Shown here: piece by piece, positions 25,866 through 37,703 of the stretch | Layout of the letters: every line of letters begins with the position of its first letter | How positions within the stretch are numbered: the first letter of the stretch is position 1 | Assembly (NCBI RefSeq): GCF_000204055.1 | Contig: NW_006768766.1 | Location: 3,063,349-3,127,348 of the forward strand | Source of the DNA: Melampsora larici-populina 98AG31 | Taxonomy: Eukaryota; Basidiomycota; Pucciniomycetes; Pucciniales; Melampsoraceae | Length of the DNA: 64,000 nucleotides | Direction: 5' to 3' | Translations under genes and position numbers: made by a program | The notes under the pieces: generated by a model | Databases searched by the model: none | Seen by the model: the letters and a program-made list of their open reading frames with translations, nothing else | What the model was told of the DNA's origin: nothing

Positions 25866-27328
25866 ATGCTCACACCTTCGATTAATAGTCTACCGGTCGA
25901 GATTGTGCATATGATCCTGGAGATATTTATTGGTGGAGGGATGGGTTCCTCCAGGTACAATATCACCGATCCAGAGTATGCCGACTTGGACGTCAATGAA
26001 CCATCAGTGGACGAACTCAACCTGAGATTCGTCTGTAAAACGTGGTCCAGAATCGTCACTCCAATGTTGTTTCCTATACTTTATCTGAATCCGAAACGAG
26101 CGCAACTCTTCTTAAAAAACTGGTCAACTTCGACAAATTCCACAAATCGCATCTTCCCGTTCAAGACCTTGAACCTGTTTGTGCGACATGGCGATAGCTC
26201 CGAGTCAAATGAAACTGATACTAATGCTTGTAAGTTTACAGAGAGCTTGCTGTTGAGATACGTGCTTCACTGAGATTCTTGGATGTTATAGTTGGTAGAT
26301 ATCCATTCTTGTCGATGGACGAGGCGGTAAACATTATCAAGTTACTGGGTCACAACCTGAACAAGTTAAATTTATGGTTTTTTAGTGGTTTAATGTGTGT
26401 GACACCAGCTTTAATAAATGCGGTAAAGCAACTCAAAAATCTGGAAAAGTTAAGCGTCATAGACTGGAATTATTTAGGACACCCCAGAGAATCAGATACA
26501 ACATATATAGGCTTTCTACTTCTAGCTACTCCCAACATCAAACATCTGACGATCAGTGGCAACCCCCAGGAAGTACTAGACTTGACGTCTCCAGCCCTCT
26601 CAAAGTTACAAACTTTCTACTTCTCTTGTAATGAGGAGGACTTCGAAGCCGTCGCCCATATCTGTAAATTGGCAAAAGATACCTTAAGAGTTATTGGTTA
26701 CCGATTCAAACATACTCCTGCTGAAGGTAGAACGCTGATCTTCGAACAAATCAACAACACACTCGAAGGTTTGTTTGTAAATGGTGAAGAAGGATGGCTT
26801 CCAGAAGAGATCGTCAACATGGAATTTCCTAGACTTCGGGTGGTCAAGATAGTCCAGCTTATGTGGATCAGTTATGACGATTTACTGGATAAGCCTTATG
26901 TTCGTAATATTCGAACACTTGTGATAGACTCAAGTAACAATTCCGGTGATTGGGAAGAAGCTATAAGATATGGAGATGGTATCAAGTCATTACGGAAACT
27001 GAAATATATAATCTTCATTACTAAAAGCGAATGCTCAAAACCGGATGCTGGACTACTACATGATCTCGGTTTGAAAGGGATCAAGTATTACATCTCGCCA
27101 AGGTTAACACCCGAAAAACTCATGGTCAGTACATATCAAGTTGCAATCTGGATTAATATTGAGAGTATAAAATTTGACTTGAGGTCCTCGTGTTTTTCTG
27201 GATATTCAGGAATTAGACTGGCAACTCAATGGTCCGATAGAATATTGAACACGCTTCTACAATTGTTTGTTGGATCTTTGAGATTTTCTCAAATGTCCAA
27301 TTCATATGTGAACCTGATCAATCTTTAA
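25866..27328 (+). CDS. F-box protein with LRR-like C-terminal region
   Basis: Exon 1 is 25866-26229 and exon 2 starts at 26292 after a GTAAGT...TATAG intron; the joined reading is in phase. The N-terminus INSLPVEIVHMILEIF is an F-box, with an acidic insert and then LNLRFVCKTWSRIVTPMLFP, the second half of the box. The rest has irregular leucine-rich repeats (LNKLNLWF, LKNLEKLSVIDW, IKHLTISG, LRKLKYIIF). F-box proteins bring substrates to SCF ubiquitin ligases; such genes are multi-copy in many fungi. The 3' end is uncertain. Reading through gives a stop at 27328 (466 aa), but a good intron (GTCAGT at 27125 to TTCAG at 27209) would instead give LDWQLNGPIEY and a stop at 27248. Confidence 0.75.
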
Positions 27329-27989
27329 AGTTCAACAGGCGCAATTATGACTTTTCAAAGAAATAGACGTCATTTGCCAAAGGAAAAATTTCTTCAATAC
27401 TATTAGCTAGTGAAGTATTTCAGATGGTCACTTTCAACTTGTTTCAATCATCCATCTCCTTTGTGACATACAGTGTCACTTTACCCTTTAGAACTTCTCA
27501 AGGTTGCTCAAATAAAATGTGCTCTAGTGTTTTACTATCCTTTGACCTAGGTTTTTTTTGGTCAGAGAAATCTTTTTAGGTTGTTTAAAAATCTTTACGC
27601 TATAACGGTAGGAAGAAGGGAGTATCCAGTGTGTGGTTCCACTTTGCAGATTTATATCCTCCATGCATCAGAACCTGAAGCTTCTGTAATATATTGCATC
27701 ATGTTGGTGAATGTTTGATTGGCCAATCTGTTTTTATCAACAGAGTATCTACTAATTGATTCATTTATGGACACCAATATGAGAAAGTAGGCGCAATTTT
27801 TTTGATATTTGTTGAGATTTGTTGCCAAAGCCAATATGCAGAAGCTGACCCACAAATTCAACAGCTGGTTATGCAGAAGAAGGAAAGTCCATCAGAAAGG
27901 TCAAAACCAAGGGACCTCTGCCAACCATTTTTTTCTTGAGTATCAAAACTGATCAAACATATGTCTGGCCACTATCCTTATTAACTTAC

Positions 27990-28830
27990 TTGACCAGAGT
28001 GTGAACAAACTCAATTTCATATTTCAGCATTTTGGAGGTGACAGTGTGACACCAACTCAAATCAATGCTATAACACAATTCAAAAATCTGGAAAAGTTGA
28101 CCATCAGTGACAAGTGTCCATTTGGCAATGGACAATATAACTTCAGAAATTTTAAACTTAGAACATCCAGCACTATCAAAGTTACACAGCTTTTACTATT
28201 CTTCTTTCATGAATGACTCTAGTCTCTGATGCTATTGCCCACAATTGTCAACTAGCAAACAATACTTTGAGATTTATTGCATACAGATTTGAATGTGTAT
28301 CTCTACTTACAGTAACAAGCTGATTCTTGCACAATTCAACAGCACACTTGAATGTCTATTGAAAGACCATGATGGTAAAACTCTTCCAGAAGAAATCACC
28401 CACATGGAATTTTCAAGACTTATGGTTTTCTGGTTTTGTATGTCTCCTCAGATGATTGGCTAGAATATATGAATTATTTTGCCAGCCTTTTCTTTGTGAT
28501 ATTCAAACACTTTTGATGGACTTTCACACTTCAAGTGGTGATTGAGAAGAGCTTGTGGGGTATATCAATCAATGACAAAACCTAGAACTCATAATCTTGG
28601 CTACAATCAATGTGGGAATGGAATTGTCACCTGGACTAATGTGTGATCTTGGTCAAAAAGGAATGGCACCACCCAATAAATTCATGGTCATTGACATTAT
28701 GGAGTTAATCTAGATCATCATTGAAGCTAAAAATTCTAATCCTGGTTTCTTCACTTCAGATAATTAGAAATTAGACTTGGTTCCAAGCTCAATGGTCCAA
28801 TGGATGCCCAGGAACTAGATGGCAATCCCA
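27990..28830 (+). pseudogene. Degenerate paralogue of the adjacent F-box/LRR gene
   Basis: Segments line up in order with the gene at 25866-27328. NKLNFIFQHFGGDSVTPTQI at 28004 and then QFKNLEKLTISDK match NKLNLWFFSGLMCVTPALI and QLKNLEKLSVID. Later nucleotide blocks match in the same order, for example CAACAGCACACTTGAA near 28340 and the LDW/LNGP-encoding block near 28765-28800. The copy is broken by stop codons (TGA at 28214) and frame changes, and it lacks the F-box itself. It is a truncated, non-coding tandem copy. The rest of 27329-29765 has no gene that I can support. Confidence 0.7.
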
Positions 28831-29765
28831 ATGCTCCAATTCAGCATGATCACACTCCACAGATTTTCTATTCAATGTATACTATTACATCAAATGTGAA
28901 GAGCAAATGCATTGATTGTTACTGAATCTTGTACTTTTATGACTCATGCAGGACAGATCACAGCCTGCAACTTAAAGAATTCAAAATTTTATGGATGTAA
29001 GCCAAATTTGCATATCATTGAAAACTTACCAAGGAACATTTGTCCCTTATACTCAATAAGGTGTAAGAATCCCCATATACTAGGCTAGGCCACTTCTCAT
29101 TTAGTCCATGCTTTGATATAATCAACAAGAAATGATTGCTGTTCAACAGTTGGCAGTAGCTTCAAGTGCTCCACCTACTTCCACACTGGCAAATGCTATA
29201 ATTGTGCCCCTCTTTTTCACACTTGATCAATCTAAGAGTTCATGTTGTGATACAAGCACTTTGAGATATTTTTAATAAGAGATACAGGGCTGTTGTGTGA
29301 CAGTACTAGATTAGAGAAGTGATTGTGAGGTCAAAAGGTCTTTTCAAATATACATGTCCTATATAATAAAAGGAGAAAAGGCCAGAATTGAGAACAGGTA
29401 ATTAGCCCATTAAACTCACAAAGAAGTAGGATAGAAAGAGGTAGAGATATTAATGCTAAACTTGATCAATATTTCAGCTGTGAGAGAAAACAAAGGTCCA
29501 ACTGATCCACACAATGGGGAGACGTTGGGGCTTCTGTTGACCAGACCGGGACCCACCCGATGGCTAATTCCTAGCTCCCGAGGCCGGGTCGGACTCGTCT
29601 GGCTTCCAGGACGTGTCGGCTACCGCATATCCGGATGCTGGGGCCGGGGTGAGTGATCCGGTTCGTGAATGATCGATCGAAAACACAAAGTGATTTGAAA
29701 AAAGACCATCGACATTCAAAGCATTAAGAATTGAACTCAAGAACAAAAACAAATTAAGAAACTCC

Positions 29766-31132
29766 ATGTCAACGCCATCCATGGAACATGAAATACAAAA
29801 TGAAAATCAAACCCAACTCCAAGAATCAGAATCAGAATCAGATCAAAACCAAAATCAACTTCAACATCAACCTCAAGTAAAAGTTGAAATCAAAGTCAAA
29901 AAGTTTTCAATCATCACAAGATCTATCATCTCATTCACAATATCTATCATTTATTCAATTCTAATTCAGATGATTTTATCAAAATATAACTTGATTTTGA
30001 ATCATGAAGAATTTCAACTTACTTCATCTTCAATTAGTTTATCAATCTTAGAATCAATCTTAATCTTTTATTTTTCATTTCGTTTGAAATCTAATTCAAG
30101 TTGGTCTTTAATTTATTTTTTATCGCTAACTTTAACGCTTTTAAAATTACCACTTTGTAAGTTTTTCTCTTCTTGAATCATTACCGTATATTTGAAGAGA
30201 AGAAGAATTCAATGCTGACTATCTTTTTTTTTCGCCTACAGTTACGCTGGTTTATAGATACTTTTCAATAATCTCCATTTCAAATTTATGTTCAATATTA
30301 CTCATCGATACATTATCTTACTTTGGTCAATTTATCATTCATCTGAAAACATTTCATCTCAATCGATTCAATTTATCTCATTCTCAAATTCAACTCGGTC
30401 TATCCGATCCATTAATGTTAATCTTAAGTCTAGGACTAGTGAGCTTGATAGGTGGTTTGTTCGATTACGTATCAGATCGACTTATTCTTAGATCTCATCT
30501 ACAAACTGATCTCGATTTGGCTAATCATAGAGCTAATTTGAATGATTACTTTCTCTTAGAAAAGTCAGTCAAGAAATTTCTTCCAAAATTTATTGAACCG
30601 TTTGAATTTGAACTTTTATAAATTGAAAACTGATCAATTCGATTTTTTTTCCAGGTCAAAGATTACCAATAATAAACTTTTACCTGCACCAAGAATGTTA
30701 ATCATTCAACTTTCAAGTATGATCTCAGTGACGATGCCGATTTGGTTGATGAGTTCATTTTCAATTGGTTCGACTTGGATTTTGATCTTGATCTTATCAA
30801 TCTTACAATATTTGATCAAATTACCTATCAGTTTCAAAACTGTTCAAACCATGATCAGTTTGGTTATGATTAGGTTGGTTGGATCGAATCTGATTTTGAA
30901 TTATTTAATTAAAGATAGTAGAAAAAGGGACATAATTGAAGATGTTATTGAAGATGTTATTGAAGATATCAGAGAAATGGAACAGATTGATGATCTTGCA
31001 TTGATTAAGGATGCTAGAGAAACAGAAAAGGTTGATAGCATAGATGGAATCGAAGCTATCAGCGAAAAAGACAAGATTGAAGGGATTGATGGAATTGATT
31101 TAAATCAAGATCTTCAAGGGAAAACAGATTAA
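29766..31132 (+). CDS. Hypothetical multi-pass membrane protein
   Basis: Three exons in phase: 29766-30156, 30242-30599 and 30655-31132; 408 aa. The first about 45 residues are Gln/Glu/Ser-rich and acidic. About six to seven hydrophobic helices follow, including SIISFTISIIYSILIQMIL, ILESILIFYFSF, LMLILSLGLVSLIGGLF and WILILILSILQYLI. The C-terminal tail is acidic with internal repeats (DVIEDVIEDI, later EGIDGIDL) and ends at TAA 31130-31132. An alternative in-frame ATG exists at 29778. I do not recognise the family; six-plus helices with acidic termini would fit an organelle membrane or nuclear envelope protein, but nothing decides this. A GC-rich block at 29520-29660 immediately upstream contrasts with the AT-rich surroundings. 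Confidence 0.72.
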
Positions 31133-32094
31133 TTTTTTTGTGGAATTTGTGATTTGATGTTTATTTATGTAAGTAAGGTTTTAGTTATTATGATGCCATT
31201 AATGAACTCTTTTTATCTGCATACTCATGTGATGATTACAAAAACAACAAATACCTTGGTTAGAAATTTTCTCAACTTCTTTTTTTGTTGTAATACACTT
31301 AAATCATTATTAAATGTTGCGTTTCAAATCTGAAATCTTGATCTAGAACCACAAAACTACATAACATGGATTGGACTCTTGATTACATGAGTGGTGGTGT
31401 GATAGGGCCCTGTTATGCCTCTAAAATTGGTAGTCATCTGGAACGACTTTGGAGCTCTTGCAGAAGCCCACTGTGGAACTGCTAGGGCTGTCCTTGGCTT
31501 TGCCTGCTTGTAGCTCTAAGGCAGGTTTGATCTTTCTTTGGAATAACAAACGCTGCAATAAAACCTTTCCTGACTCTAAGATACACGATAACAGAGATTA
31601 GAAGTGGGCAAAACTTGAAGTCGTGAGAGCAGTGTACAATCCCGAAAAGTGTTGGGAGCCCAAAAGCCACATTTTCAGACAACTACCCTCTATAGACTGG
31701 GGTCCTGGTGTGATGAGAGTCCAGATGATGAGACTGAGTCCAATCCAAAGAAATTGACCTTGAGGAAGATCAGATGGAATGATTAGTCTGAGTTTTAGAC
31801 ACATGATGTCACCAGAACCCAATCAACACCAAGGAATTCATAGACTATTGCAAGGAAGGAGATCACTCAATTGTTGAACTCTGTAGTATCTGTATAGAGA
31901 GGGCGTATATGTTGTGTATTACTCTCCTTCCTTCCTTCTTTTCTCTTTGAGGTTTCTTCTCCTGCTTTTGCAGTTGTATAGTTTCTTTCTGATCTTTCTT
32001 CGTGGTCCAGACTTCTATTCCAGCAGAATACATGTTGGTTGTAGATCAGTCTTGGCTTTGGCCTGTAAGTCACTTTCTACACTGTAAGCATCAT

Positions 32095-32880
32095 ACAACT
32101 ACATACCCCAAGTGGGAAGGTGGAAATGATTGAGAATATAGTTTGTCATAAAAGGATCCACCACAGCACACTTGAGCCATAACACCCACGCTACAAATGT
32201 GCAGCAGGCTAAGTAAATAGTTGCCTATCTTGTACATACAGGTCTGCTTAGTTGTCTGCTCATCCAAACAAATAAATCCCATGTGATTCAACATGTAACT
32301 TTTTTGACTTTGATAAAATTGTCCCAAAAATAAACTACAGCTATTTCATTATATATTGGACATTGGGAAACAAATAATGAAGTTTTTACTACCTTGAAGT
32401 AGATTGAACTTCAAAATTTACCAATGAAAAACAGACAATACAGTGGTTGCTGTGTTTAAATCCAGTTAAAAACTGAAATTTCAACTTTATTATTTTTCTT
32501 GATGTCCAAGATATAATGAAACAGTAGTACATATATCTTCATAGCTACTCAGGCAAAATTCTCAAAACCATTTGTCAGTAACAAAAAATGTGTTACATGA
32601 TGAAATCACACCCATTGAGTCAGTGTATGTAATCAATTTTTGGAATGCTTTTGTCAAGTTAAAAAATGCTACAGCACGTATTACATATGAGTCACTTATC
32701 CAGATGAGTGGAGCACCAAGTAGACCTGTATGTACATGATAGCCACCTATTCACTCAGCCTGCTGCACACATGTAGTGCAGGTGTTATGGCTCAGATGTT
32801 CAGTTATAGATCCTTCTATGACAAATTATACTCCTAATCATTTTCCTCTCCCCACTTGGGGAAGTTGAATGATGTTGACC
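32095..32880. repeat. Large imperfect palindrome, probable foldback element
   Basis: The arms 32100-32275 and about 32700-32870 are inverted copies with scattered differences. For example TTGAGCCATAACACCC on the left mirrors GGTGTTATGGCTCAGATG on the right, CCCCAAGTGGG mirrors CCCACTTGGGG, and GTACATACAGGTCTGCTT mirrors AGACCTGTATGTACATG. Similarity continues inward: TTTCATTATATATTGGACAT near 32344 mirrors ATGTCCAAGATATAATGAAA near 32503. Nearly the whole 790 bases can therefore fold on itself. I cannot define terminal bases or a target duplication. Other sequence in 31133-33307 shows no gene. Confidence 0.65.
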
Positions 32881-33307
32881 ATGCTAGTGAAGTTTGAATT
32901 ATCCTCAACTTTACAGCTATAGACAACTTTGGAAATTAGATCCTGATACCCACTTTCCCGTTCTTGGAAGAGTTGAAGATTCATCAACATGCAGAAGTTT
33001 GCAGTTCCTGGTCACTTGCTATCAAGCTCTGGGGGGTACACACAGTTGGTGGGGCTTTTGTTCAGCTAGACTTATTTGTACACTTCCAAGCTTGCAAATG
33101 AATTCAGACAGCAAAATAAGACACCCAGACAAGTAATCAGAACCTAGAAACATTGAAACTCAAATCTTGGAAAGAGTTGATCAAACTCCAGAACTTAAAA
33201 TTTTCCAATTTTCAAAGGATTCTGAAAGAAGATGATCAGCAATACAAGTCAAAAGATGAATCTTATTTGAGAATTGTTGATGATGAATTTCTAAACATAT
33301 GATCCAA

Positions 33308-35573
33308 TCACATCAAAAAGTCGATGTTAGTTCTCATTCCACATCTTAAACAGAAATTATCAGTTGAAACAAAAAGGAGAGAAATTACATTACCTTTTCT
33401 AATCTCACACTTTCCAATTTCCAAATCATTCATATTAAGTCTTAAATTCATTCCTTCATACATTTGATCCATTACTATTTGTTGTTGTCTTTGTAAATTT
33501 CTCATATCCATACTCAAATTCCATAAAAATGATGCTTGATCAGGTTTGAAACCCCAAGATATGATTTTGGATGAGAAAGTATCAGGGTGATCAGTGGCTT
33601 CAACCAATAGTTTTGAAGCTTTATCTTGCTCATCTATTTATCAAACACCAAAATCAACACAAGTATGCATAAAAGGTTATAGATTATTTCAAAAAAAGGT
33701 TTTATTTACCCCAATTCAATCTTCCGGATGATTTAGATCCCATTGAAGGAGTCAAACTTTTCCAAAACGCTTTCCCATTCTCATCCTTACCTTGTTCATT
33801 ATAAAGAATGTTGAGTTTCATTCTAAGTGTATGACTATCCCTATAAGTTTCTTCTGTCATTGATGCAAAATCAATCATACATTTAGTAACAAAAGTTGCA
33901 GGAAGTGATCCGATCTGATGTGTCTTATTAATTTGATTCCAAGTTGTAATATAATTTCTGATGATACGGCTAATATTTTTGGGATGCCTGTTTTCACGGA
34001 ACAAGAGATATCCTATCCACATAATCGCTTCACATAACTGCTGTCTTGACCTTGGAACTTGAATATAAAAAAATACAAAATGATTAATCTTAAACTCCAG
34101 TATGCTATTAAAATTTTTGGTGACTCACTCTTATATATTGATTGAACTTGTCTAACCCAACGGAATCTTTCATATGCATGTTCAATTTGAAAATCAATAC
34201 CATTGAAATTATCTCTCAAAGGTTCAAATTTTTGGGTATGGATCTTATAATTTCCAAATAGATATAAACTGCTCAAAGGGTATCGAAACCAATCTAAAAC
34301 ATTTCTAAATCAGTGTTGTGATCTATGTTTAAAGGAAGCTTGTTCTTAGGAACTCACTCAAAGACATAGCATATGAACCTCTTGGAGGTATATAATCATC
34401 TTTTGAATCAATTCCAATCCATTGACAATAAGACCTTATATGTTGAAAAGTGTCTTGTTGATAGCTAGGCTGATTCTCAAAAACTTGTATCAATCTATCT
34501 TCAATAGGTAACAAATTTAAGGCTTCTCTGATTTCACGTATTCTGGGTTTAAGGGAAGCTTCCTTAAGTGGATTTATTATTTCTGCTAATTCAATTACCC
34601 TTGATATCACTGACATTGATGATTGATAATTTGATTCATCTGATTGAAAATCAAATAAACTGAACTTTTTGTATGAAATCCTTTGTCTGAATGAACGCAC
34701 TTTTGGTTTAAGGGTTTTGCTTGATGAAATTGGTTTGTAATCCATTAACTTTGATTCATCTATGCCTCTGAGAACTCCTTTTTGAACATTCAAGTTCAAT
34801 GGTCCAATATTATCCTGATGATCTGTTGTAGAAAATTTTATCTCATCTGAGTGTGTAAGTCTTTGCCTTTTCAATCCTTCTTCAATTGGTGCATTTGATA
34901 TTTTTGGTGGCACGTAGAGTGGACTGTTTATATCCGGGTTATTAATTACATTGCTTTGATGCCTTCCCTCAAGCTCATTAGTCTCAGTTGGAAATGCTTG
35001 GTCAGCTAAGCGCTTGCCTGAAGAAGTTCCAATAGATGGTAAGACCAATTTTTCCTTAGCTGTCTCCAATTGCATTTCCCTTGATGGTTCCATCGTATCT
35101 TTAGCATGGCTTGATTCTACAACCGGTTGCAATTGAGATGTATCTCTCTGAGAACCAAGATGACTCAACAGGTTATCAGCCCATACTTTTGCGTCTCGAA
35201 AACCCAACTTGGTGACTGTCGGGGTAGTTGGTTTCGTGAAAGATGGCATGCTAGACGGAAAGTGATAATGAAGAAAGACTACTGGGCTATAGTGAAATCC
35301 ATTTTGACCTTCTGGAATGGGATTGACTTGAATTTCTTCGGCTCTTGAGCTTGTCTTATAAGGTCTAGATGATGAATACAATTTATTATTATCACTAGCT
35401 TGAAAAGATTGATACAATTTTGAACTTTGATGAGGACCTATCAATTCATCATCCATTGGAATTTGTTTAATATTAAAGACTGGTTCGGATTCTGTCATCC
35501 CTCTAACTAAGAATGAAAAGTTGAAGAAATTCAAACTGATAAACCAGATTGTCAAGTTTAAACTCTTCACCAT
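33308..35573 (-). CDS. Putative secreted protein, candidate rust effector
   Basis: Exons are 35573-34358, 34293-34129, 34057-33710 and 33633 to the 3' end, all in phase. The start MVKSLNLTIWFISLNFFNFS is a clear signal peptide with cleavage likely after LVRG; an upstream ATG at 35639 would bury it, so 35573 is chosen. The mature protein has a long Ser/Pro/Asn-rich, probably disordered first half. The second half is folded-looking and Trp/Tyr-rich (IRSYCQWIGIDSKDDYIPP, DWFRYPLSSLYLFGNYKIHT, WIGYLLFRENRHPKNISRI, FLWNLSMDMRNLQRQQQ). No known domain is recognised. The end is either a TGA at 33308 or, with a further GTAATG...TTAAG intron, a TGA at 33334 (659 aa). Large secreted proteins of this style occur in rust fungi; a host-directed role is inference only. 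Confidence 0.7.
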
Positions 35574-36176
35574 TTTAATTGACTGTTTTTCTAATAAAAC
35601 GCCAATCTTCTCAAGGCTAAAGTATAAGAGGAAAAACACTTCCGCCTATCTTTTGTATAAAGGACTTATATAAGATTGTTTTACATGATATTCAATTTGT
35701 CAATCAAAACCTTCTGACAAAAATCGTCCTTTAAGATTCACCTTTTCATGCGTGTCTGATGTTTCGAAATTTTCACTTTTGTATGAACTTGATGCTGCGT
35801 GACTTAATGTATCAGTAATTCACATAATTTGACACATTTCCGTTCGATGGAAACTCAAGTAATCGGGTTTCATGACCATTCAAGTCGCTCGCTAAAACCA
35901 ATTTATTTACATAACTTGATGATCGAACAAATTCGAGTTCTTTGCAATTTTCAAGTGTGTCATTGAAAGAAACTGATTGTGACCATCATCTCTCAAAAAG
36001 AACCTTTCAGCTAATTCCAGTAAAATGATATAAAACGATGATCTTTATTTGTATTTATCTAAGATCATCACAAATGCTTCTCATCGCTTTTATGCCAATA
36101 CCCTTCATTTTTCATGTACCGAAGCAAGAGAAACCTACTCAAAGGAATCTGAAATGTAAATTACTCGTCTGAACTT
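35574..36176. other. Intergenic region between two minus-strand genes
   Basis: About 600 bases holding the promoter of the secreted-protein gene and the 3' UTR of the WDR89-like gene. No open frame or repeat worth annotating is visible. Confidence 0.6.
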
Positions 36177-37703
36177 CTAATACGGTTTATATCTAACTTG
36201 TTTGATAGTAGGAGATGTGACTTCCGGCCCAGTTTTCTGTGCCTTGTCCTCAGATGTGGTATCCATCATCTCTACATCTTGTTCAAACACGTTAGGCCAT
36301 AGACATATATTCCCATCTTCACCACCTGTGAGTATCATACCACTCTGAAGAAGATGAACAGATAAATCGAATAATCAGATTCATGATCTTGTATCAGAAC
36401 GAAAACAAATTACTCAACTCGTTCATCGACAATTGCGGATCTCACTATATCAGTATGCCCTCCTGTTAGTGAAGCCAGTAGATTCCAAGGTACGTTTGAT
36501 TGATTAGAAGGTTCAATTAATGAAACTTCACCTCTGATAGTATTTGAAGTTGGCAGAAGCAAAAAAACAGTGTCAAAAACAGTTTCTCACATTAAGCAAA
36601 AGTTGAAATGTATCAAACTGACGATTGTGAACCAGAGAAATAACCAAAACGAGATTGAATCGGATCCACATGCTTAGGTAAGTTGGTAGAGTCTATCAAA
36701 TAAGAAGTTGGATCTCTCCAACTCGAATGTGGCCTTTCAAGTTCGCCAAGTCTGATATCACCAAAATCTTGAATCAAACCCAGCTAATGTGGATTATTTT
36801 GTCAGATATGGAATCAAATATAAGTTGAATTGATGATTATAAACGACTTACATCTTCACCATCCCAAACAGCCACTGTTTCCATATCAGTTCCAGTCCAA
36901 ACAAATCTCCCATCACCACTCCATCTAGATCTAGCAAGACTAGCCCCAACATTTCCAGTAGCAATCACTGCATCTTCTTCATCAACCAAACGAACATCAT
37001 AAGTCACAATCAAACCATCAGTAGAAGCTGATAATAACTTATGATGTTCAGTAGGATGAAAAGCTAAAGAAGTGATCAAATCTGAATGAGATTCAGTATA
37101 AGTATGTAATGGGATCGGATTAGATCTACAATCGAATAAATCGATTCTCGGTTGATTTTCATCACCACTACTTGCACTTAAAAGATTACCATCTAATGAA
37201 AAATCTAAACTTAAAAACGGATCAGAACTAGAACCTAAAAAAGATCTTTATTCAAAACCCAATTTTTCCATCAATTTCAATCTCTTGTTTTTGTGTTTTT
37301 TTTGAAAATGAAATGATAACTGACCTTTTAATTCAAGTATAGGTAAACTATTATTCATTCGAAGATCCCATATTGATAAAATCGGATTTTCAGAAAACCC
37401 AGCGATTAAACAATTCGGTTTTTGATCGGTTGATTTCAATTCATTGATTCTACCATTTTTATGATGCGTGGTTAAGGTTTGATAATTAGTTAATTCTGAT
37501 TGTGAGTTTAATTTGATGATTTGAATGGAATCAGATAAATCATCAGTTGAATATGCCCAAGTTAATGGTTCTTGAATTGATAAAGAAGTGATTTGTAAAA
37601 TGTAAGGAATCGTGGTGTTTGATGTGTTTTTCGAAATTGATTTCTTTACTAATGGGTTCGAATGATGTTTGCTTTGAGACTGGTTTAGATTGACGTTTGA
37701 CAT
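36177..37703 (-). CDS. WDR89-like WD40-repeat protein
   Basis: Five exons in phase: 37703-37325, 37234-36852, 36783-36623, 36533-36419 and 36344-36177; 401 aa. WD-type repeat ends can be read in order: NPILSIWDLRM, QPRIDLFDCRS, GLIVTYDVRLVDEED, METVAVWDGED and GNICLWPNVF. The segments SDLITSLAFHPTEHHKLLSAS, ARSRWSGDGRFVWTGTDMET and GGHTDIVRSAIVDE agree with the WDR89 family rather than with generic WD40 proteins. It forms a beta-propeller scaffold, probably cytoplasmic or nuclear; its partners are unknown. The fourth intron uses a GTTGAG donor. The C-terminal tail after the last blade is acidic then basic and ends KQVRYKPY. Confidence 0.88.

Noticed and set aside
29453..29782. Frames in the GC-rich patch before the multi-pass membrane gene
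   Set aside because: Compositional artefact of a short GC-rich block; considered as a SINE head but no A/B boxes or cloverleaf were found.
31482..32327. Cluster of minus-strand frames, one with a Cys/Ser pattern (32091-32327)
   Set aside because: They overlap the palindrome arms, the mirrored arm carries stops, and no splice-consistent gene can be built.
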